Below, one piece after another: positions 58,801 through 64,000 of a stretch of DNA of 64,000 nucleotides. Positions within the stretch are counted from its first letter, which is position 1; every line of letters starts with the position of its first letter. Source of the DNA: Aselliscus stoliczkanus (Eukaryota > Chordata > Mammalia > Chiroptera > Hipposideridae). The position numbers and the translations under genes are program-made. Location: the NCBI GenBank assembly GCA_033961575.1, contig CM066731.1, positions 76,839,501 through 76,903,500 on the forward strand. The letters run 5' to 3'. The notes beneath the pieces are model-generated. The model searched no databases and was not told where the DNA came from. It worked only from the letters and a program-made list of their open reading frames with translations.

Positions 58801-60608
58801 GAGCCTGCCAGTGAGAAGCTGGTGCACTTGCCTAAGGGCCCTGCTGTGAATAGTCTCCTTAAAGAATAAAAGTCTTCAGGCCATGAGAGTTCTGGTAGGA
58901 GGGGACTTGCTGACCATAGGGTATGTTAATTAACAGCCTTGTTTGAATTATTTGCCTAGTACGTTGTTGTAGCAACAGATACTGAAACTTTGACTGAGAA
59001 ACAGATGCTACCCTCTATTGTAAATATGTAGCCCTCTGTAGGACAAGAGATGTTTAAGACTCCCTTTAGCTACTAAGTATTGTATTTTCATAGGAATAGA
59101 TTTTTAGATGCTTTTACCGTAAACACAGCCACTCCTAGTCTTTTAGTATACACCCTGTGAGTCTAGCTGCTGGAATTTGGGATAATGTCTAGGTAGTCAG
59201 GGTAACCACTCTTTAGGCAATATGTAGAGATAGGTGAATCCTTAACATAGAATAAGCCAGTGTACCCTGGAGAGAACAATTACAGAAAAGTAAAGATTGA
59301 GTAAATCCTGGGAACTAGAAACCACCAAACTCATGTGATTAGAGTAATGGTCAAAAATCCCTATAGAAAGAACATGGTTTGGCAATAAAGTGTGACACTT
59401 CTCTGAAACGCCCCCGGTGTCTCCACTGTCTCCCTTCTTTATTTTCTTCACCCGCCGACGCCATCTCCACCTGAGGGAAACCCTGGACTGTGGAGGCTGG
59501 TCCCCCAAAAGGTTTGTCGATTTTGTTTATCTTCTCAAAAAAAAAACAAAAAAACAGCTCTTGGATTCATTGATCTTTTGTATTATTTTTCTGGTCTCTA
59601 TTTCATTTATATCCACTCTAGTCTTTATTATCTCCTTCCTTGTACCCACTTTGGGCTTATTTAGTTTTTCTTTTTCCATGTCCCTGAGGTGTAAGGATAA
59701 CCTGTTGATTTTTCTTGTTTCTTTAGGTAGGACTGCACTGCTATGAACTTCCCTCTTAGGAATGCTTTTGCTGCATCCCAGAGATTTTGGGTTGTGGTGT
59801 TTTCATTTTCTTTTGTCTCCAGGTATCTTTTGATTTCCTCCTTGACCTCATTTTTAACCCACTTGCTATTTAGTAGCATGTTATTCAACCTCCATGTATT
59901 TGTGAGCTTTCTGGATTTCTTCTTATAATTGACATCTAATTTCATAGCACTGTGGTCAGAGAAGACAATTTTATTAAATTTATTGAGGCTTGTTTTGTGG
60001 CATAACATGTGGTCTATCTTGGAAAATATTCTATGTGTGCTTCAGAAGAATGTATATTCTGTAGTTTTGGGGTGAAATGCTCTGAAAATATTAATTAAAT
60101 CCAAGTGGTCTAATGTGTCATTTAAAGCCGCTCTTTCCGCATTGATTTTCTGCCTGGAGGATCCGTCCCTTGTTGCCAGTGGTGTGTTGAAGTTCCCTAC
60201 TATGATACTGTTATTGTTCATCTCTGTCTTTATATCAGTCAATATCTGTTTTATATATTTAGGTGCATGGATGTTTACTAGGGTTATGTCCTCTTGTTGG
60301 ATTGATCCCTTTACTATTATGTAGTGTCCTTCTTTGTCTTTTATTATATTATTTAATTTAAAGTCCATTTTGTCCAATATAAGTATTGCTATTTTAGCTT
60401 TTTTCTCATTTCCATTTGCATGAAATGTTTTACTCCATCCCTTTACTTTCAGCCTGTATGTGTCTTTTTATCTGAGGTGAGTCTCTTGTATACAGCATAT
60501 TCAAGGGTCTTGTTTTCTTATTCATTCAGCCACCCTAAGTCTTTTGATTGGAGCATTTAATTCATTTACATTTAATGTGATTATTGATAGGTACATAGTT
60601 ATTGCCAT
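55832..60608 (-). pseudogene. L1 ORF2 pseudogene (element E)
   Basis: The start ATG (60,608-60,606) is present, followed by the AIT(M)YLSIITLNVN type of opening. The endonuclease reads at 60,377-60,042 (IIVGNFNTPLATRDGSSRQK; FRAFHPKTTEYTFF) and 60,008-59,661 ([17 protein letters not shown]). The LTR-like insert lies at 58,469-59,507. In the RT, the YADD segment is destroyed near 57,505 (the minus strand reads 'tataggcagatgg' for 'tatgcagatgac'). The C-terminal region is better kept: 57,185-56,958 ([22 protein letters not shown]) and 56,484-56,098 ([18 protein letters not shown]). A long internal segment is shortened. The gene is dead. Confidence 0.9.
58469..59507 (+). mobile_element. probable solo LTR of an endogenous retrovirus
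   Basis: A 1,039-bp insert in the ORF2 of element E, bounded by TG (58,469) and CA (59,506-59,507). The L1 sequence is continuous when it is removed. Similar flanks 'agaggttt' and 'aaaggttt' lie outside, at 7 of 8 positions; 4-6 bp is the usual retroviral TSD, so this is not decisive. An AATAAA signal lies at 59,384-59,389, about 120 bp from the end, with a C/T-rich stretch after it, as in the R-U5 part of gamma-type LTRs; another AATAAA lies at 58,864-58,869. There are no gag, pol or env sequences. A family name is not assigned, and a non-LTR origin is possible. Confidence 0.55.
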
Positions 60609-60638
60609 TTTGTTATTTGTGTTTCTGGTTTTCATTAA

Positions 60639-61551
60639 TTAGGTTGTTTTCCTCTTTCTTCTGCTTAAAAAAAGCCCTTTTAACATTTCCTGCAATACTG
60701 GCTTGGTGGTAATGAATGCCTATAGCTTATCTTTTTCTGGAAAGCTCTTTATCTCTCCTTCAATTTTAAATGAATGCCTTGCTGGAAAAAGCAATCTAGG
60801 TTATAGGCCTTTGTTTTTCATCACTTTGAAAACCTCCTGCCACCCCCTTCTAGCCTGCAAAGTTTCTGTAGAAGAGTCAGCTGATATTCTTATGGGGGTA
60901 CCCTTGTAAGTAACTTGCTCCCTGTCTCTTGCTGATTTTAGGATTCTGTCTTTGTCTTTAACCCTTGCCATTTTCAATACAATGTGTCTTGGTGTGGACC
61001 TGTTTGGGTTCATCTTGGTAGGAACTCTCTGCACTTCCTGGGCTTGTATCTCAAATTCCTTTGCCAGGTTAGGGAAGTTTTCAGTCATTATTATTTCAAA
61101 TATGTTCTCAATCCCTTGCTTCTTTTCTTCTCCTTCTGGTATTCTTACGATGAACTTGTTATTGTGCTTGATGTTATCCCCCAGCTCTCGTAAACTATTT
61201 TCAATTTTTTAAAATTCTTTTATCTTTTTGTTATTTGTGTTGGATGATCTCTGCTATCTTGTCTTGTAAGTCCCTGATTCTATCCTCTGCTTCATCTAAT
61301 CTGCGAATCTGCTGGTAATTCCGTTGAGTGTGTTCTTTATTTCAGAAATTGTATTCTTTAGTTCTAACTGGTTGTTTTTCATGATTTTTATATCTTTCTT
61401 TATATTCTCACTAATTTCCTTGAACATTCTAATCATCAGTGTTCTAAATTCTGCCTCTGTGAGGTTGGTTACCTCTATTTCATCTAGATCCACTGATTCC
61501 GAAGGTTTCCTCTTTTTTTTTAATCTGGGGCGTGTTTCTTTGTCCCCCCAT
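60639..61551 (-). pseudogene. L1 ORF1 pseudogene (element E)
   Basis: ATG at 61,551 (MGGQRNTPQIKKKRK). The N-terminal half reads to 61,296 (LDEIEVTNLTEAEFRTLMIRM; MKNNQLELKNTISEIKN). A frameshift near 61,290 follows the coiled-coil start. The RRM and C-terminal domain read at 61,088-60,801 (VPTKMNPNRSTPRHIVLKM; STETLQARRGWQEVFKVM), with a stop at 60,801. The N-terminus is of the C type (IEV.NL.E.EF), not the A/B/D type. The family length of about 300 residues is retained. Confidence 0.88.
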
Positions 61552-62092
61552 TCTGGCTGACTCTTTGTGCTTGCTTTGATGTATTAGGTAAGCCTTCTAA
61601 GTCTCTCAGTCTTTGCTGGGTGGACTTGTGTGATATGTGTCCCTTGTATTTGAATTGCTCAGTCTCCCTATTCTCCTGTGCATGCGTTCCAGTGGTGTCC
61701 CTTTTGTTGTGTGTCTTCTCCTGTTGAAGTTAAGCTTTGATTGCTCTTGGCTTGTCAGTAGGTGGGATTGACTCCCAGACTATGAGGATTGGCTATGTCT
61801 ACAGTGTATGAGCTGCCATGTGAATGTTGACCCCTCAGATGGGGCTTGGCCCCTATGGGCTCTTGTGCCTATAGAGATTTCCCTTTGGGTGTGACTCTTG
61901 TAGGTTAAACCTGGTAATCCTCTGGTTTGGTCTAGAATTGGCCTCTGGGTATGATGAATCTTATGCCTCTTTGGCTGACACTCTATATCTTGCTGAAAGT
62001 CTGTGTGACTTCAAATCCTCATTGTGCTGTGTGGGCTGTGATTCCAGCTCCTACCCAGTAACCATCCTCAATTCTTGGGTGACAGTAACATC
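61552..62092 (-). promoter_or_regulatory. L1 5' UTR of element E (internal promoter region)
   Basis: About 540 bp, matching segments of the element C 5' UTR: on the minus strand 'gattcatcatacccagaggccaattctag', 'agagtcacacccaaagggaa', 'cagactgagcaattcaaatacaaggg'-type order. Likely internal promoter by family, with no direct proof here. Confidence 0.72.
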
Positions 62093-62107
62093 GAAAGCGT
62101 TCTTTTA

Positions 62108-64000
62108 GACCTGAGCATCTAACTTTCATTCTCAAATCCTCATTTTTCAGAATTGGCAAAAATGTTAGGGAGGCTTGAATAATCTCCCTCTGGAGGCAGC
62201 AACAATCATTTCTATGGTATTTAACAAGTGGTCACCTTTCCTCAGCCTGAAGAACATAGGGGCAAGAAGTGCTTAGTGTTTGGAGGGAGATCAAGTATTA
62301 TTAGATACTTCCAATTATTACCAATAATATATTTGTTATATACTATATATCTCTCTAAAAAAAAGTTCTACCAATGGATTTTGGTCTCAGAGAAACAAGG
62401 GAATTCTGGCCTATTTATTTATTTATTTACTTATTTATTTATGACATGACTCCTTATGCTTTTTCTTCTTTGATTAAAATATCTTTATTTCTGTTCCTTC
62501 TCTAGTTTTCTGGCATAACCTTATATATTTTTAATGTTCTATATAGATAAGCATTATGGTTACAATAAGATTGGTTTAAATCACTAGGATGAGAGGCATC
62601 AAAGTGAGTGCCTGTATCTGAAGCAAAGACTCAAGTATGAGGAATGATGAGCTCCACACACATCTCCAGGTTTTCTTTGTAGCCAGTGAATAATACAGTA
62701 TTGACCTCTAATTTAACTCACCATCTTTTACACTATGTTTTATTTTAACACATCTTATTCCCTTAATGTATAAGATATTTTTCTTATAGAAGAATTTGCC
62801 AATGTTGATAAGAAACAGTAAAGTCTTGCATTAATAAGGAAAGAATATATAGATATTTAGGGCATAGATTTTGAGTTCTATATCTATACATTTGTGTTTT
62901 GTTTTTTAATAAAACTGGATCATGCAACATGTTTCCAAACCTATTTGGAAGGATGCAAATTTTTCACCTGTGATACCTCTGCTGCACTGTCACGCAGCTT
63001 CCCTTTATTGGGATTACTTACTGGGCATTCAAGATTCAGATGGGACAATGTGTAGGTTGAGTTACAGGAAACCAATATTGAAGGGTTTGGTAAATAGACT
63101 GTGATCCTCTTACCTTGTGGATTCTCACTATGCTTTTATAATCTTTCAATATAATATCCCTTCTGTCTTCTCCATTGTTGTCTCTGTCTGCTGCTCTCTT
63201 TTTCCCTCCTCTTTGCATTTATATTTCAAATAGTTCACTCTTTAAAACCATTTTCTTTCATAATGTCTGTATTAATTTGATTTAAAAGTTGTTTTTTTTA
63301 AGGGACCTTTAAAAACGCTTAAAATTTTAACAAATATTCAAGTGAAAAGTTGTTTAAGAACTTTAGATTGTGTTATATCTGGCTCAAATCCAGTCTTCTC
63401 AAAATGCAATGCAATTCTTCTACAACTTTTTCCTAATTGTAGAAAACCAAACCATTTGATCAATTTTTTCTAATTTGAGGGATCGCTTAATCCCATTTTA
63501 GTAAAATTTTCCCCAAAAATCATCTTTGTGAGGTGAAGGGGACAGTGGCTGACTGAGGAGAGAGATAATAAAGACAGTAAATTATACAGCATATTAGAAG
63601 ACAGAACTGCTAAGGAGAGAAATAGAAAAACTATCAGCAGAATACAGGTTTTTTTAAGACAGGGCAGTTTGCAAACATATAGGGTGGTCAGGGAAAGTGC
63701 TCTTAAGAAGTTGACATTGGAGCAATGACGTGAATGGTGAGAAGGAGCTAGTTTTGTGAACACTGGGGGAAGAACACTCTAAGAAAAAGGACACTGGTGT
63801 ATTAGCAAGCTTGGTCCACCTGCCCCAGGACCAGCAGGGAGGTGAGTGTAGTTCAGGTGGTGAATACATTGATATGCTTGGAGAGTGGTGTGCTGGAGAG
63901 GCAGGGAAGTTTTGAGCCTCCCACCCCAAACCTTGCCCTATGCATCTCTTCCATTTGGCTGTTCTTGAGTTGTAGTCTTTATAATATAACTATAATTGTA
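62108..64000. other. no gene seen; short (TTTA)n
   Basis: Unique-looking AT-rich DNA with an impure (TTTA)n at 62,413-62,443. 63,655-63,830 ('ggagcaatgacgtgaatggtgagaaggagc', 'gaacactgggggaagaacactctaag') vaguely resembles an ancient mammal-wide repeat that I cannot name. ORFs of 60-97 codons lack any support. Confidence 0.5.

Larger units (their letters stand above)
55239..62092 (-). mobile_element. element E: nearly full-length L1 with LTR-like insert
   Basis: Minus-strand L1 of about 5.8 kb plus a 1.04-kb insert. The flanks 55,224-55,238 and 62,093-62,107 match at 13 of 15 positions ('gaaag..g.tctttta') and are a decayed TSD. Order on the minus strand: 5' UTR 62,092-61,552, ORF1 61,551-60,639, ORF2 60,608-55,832, 3' UTR and A-rich end to 55,239. 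The 5' UTR shares the type seen in element C. TSD decay and mutations make it older than B. Confidence 0.88.

Overview
This is a mammalian intergenic window, almost certainly from a bat. I see no host protein-coding exon, no rRNA, no functional tRNA gene and no CRISPR array. Most of the sequence is layered retrotransposons: at least ten LINE-1 (L1) insertions of several ages, nine copies of one short tRNA-derived SINE, two other tRNA-derived SINEs, mariner DNA transposons and mariner-type MITEs, MIR, L2 and MaLR fossils, and a solo-LTR-like insertion. The bat call rests on a VES-type SINE at 35,035-35,293 and on the mariner content. The abundant ~100-bp SINE with matching target-site duplications (TSDs) suggests a particular bat lineage, perhaps rhinolophoid, but that part is inference.

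Layout. 1-4,800: AT-rich sequence with one SINE, a MIR and possible older repeats. 4,800-7,350: 3' half of an old L1. 8,145-8,985: a fold-back mariner compound. 9,000-15,530: an old L1 split by a short young L1 tail, a GGAA tract, a young ORF2-deleted L1 (element A) and a SINE. 15,532-16,655: an antisense MLT1-type LTR and another old repeat. 16,656-22,743: nearly full-length L1 (element C). 23,819-30,595: full-length L1 of a second subfamily (element D). 32,640-39,545: an old L1 split by a VES-type SINE and by a second ORF2-deleted L1 (element B, minus strand). 42,146-47,080: an old L1 with five later insertions. 47,200-48,476: a mariner. 49,830-52,880: L1 tail, MITE and L2. 55,239-62,092: nearly full-length minus-strand L1 (element E) carrying a 1.04-kb LTR-like insert. 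62,108-64,000: no clear repeat.

The most interesting result is elements A and B. They are 23 kb apart on opposite strands, yet share the same complex architecture: an L1 5' UTR, a whole-length ORF1, only the first ~190 codons of the ORF2 endonuclease, then a direct jump into 3' UTR sequence, back to the last ~100 nt of ORF2, and a second 3' UTR. Both deletion junctions and a 2-nt frameshifting deletion are shared. They are therefore copies of a replicating RT-less lineage, comparable to the known HAL1 ('half-L1') class, and not two separately broken L1s. Element D has the same type of 5' UTR and ORF1 and represents the related full-length form that could have supplied reverse transcriptase in trans. 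Element B has a perfect 16-bp TSD, which points to recent mobility.

All ORFs in the mobile elements are disrupted in this copy of the sequence. The least damaged is ORF1 of element C, with a single premature stop.
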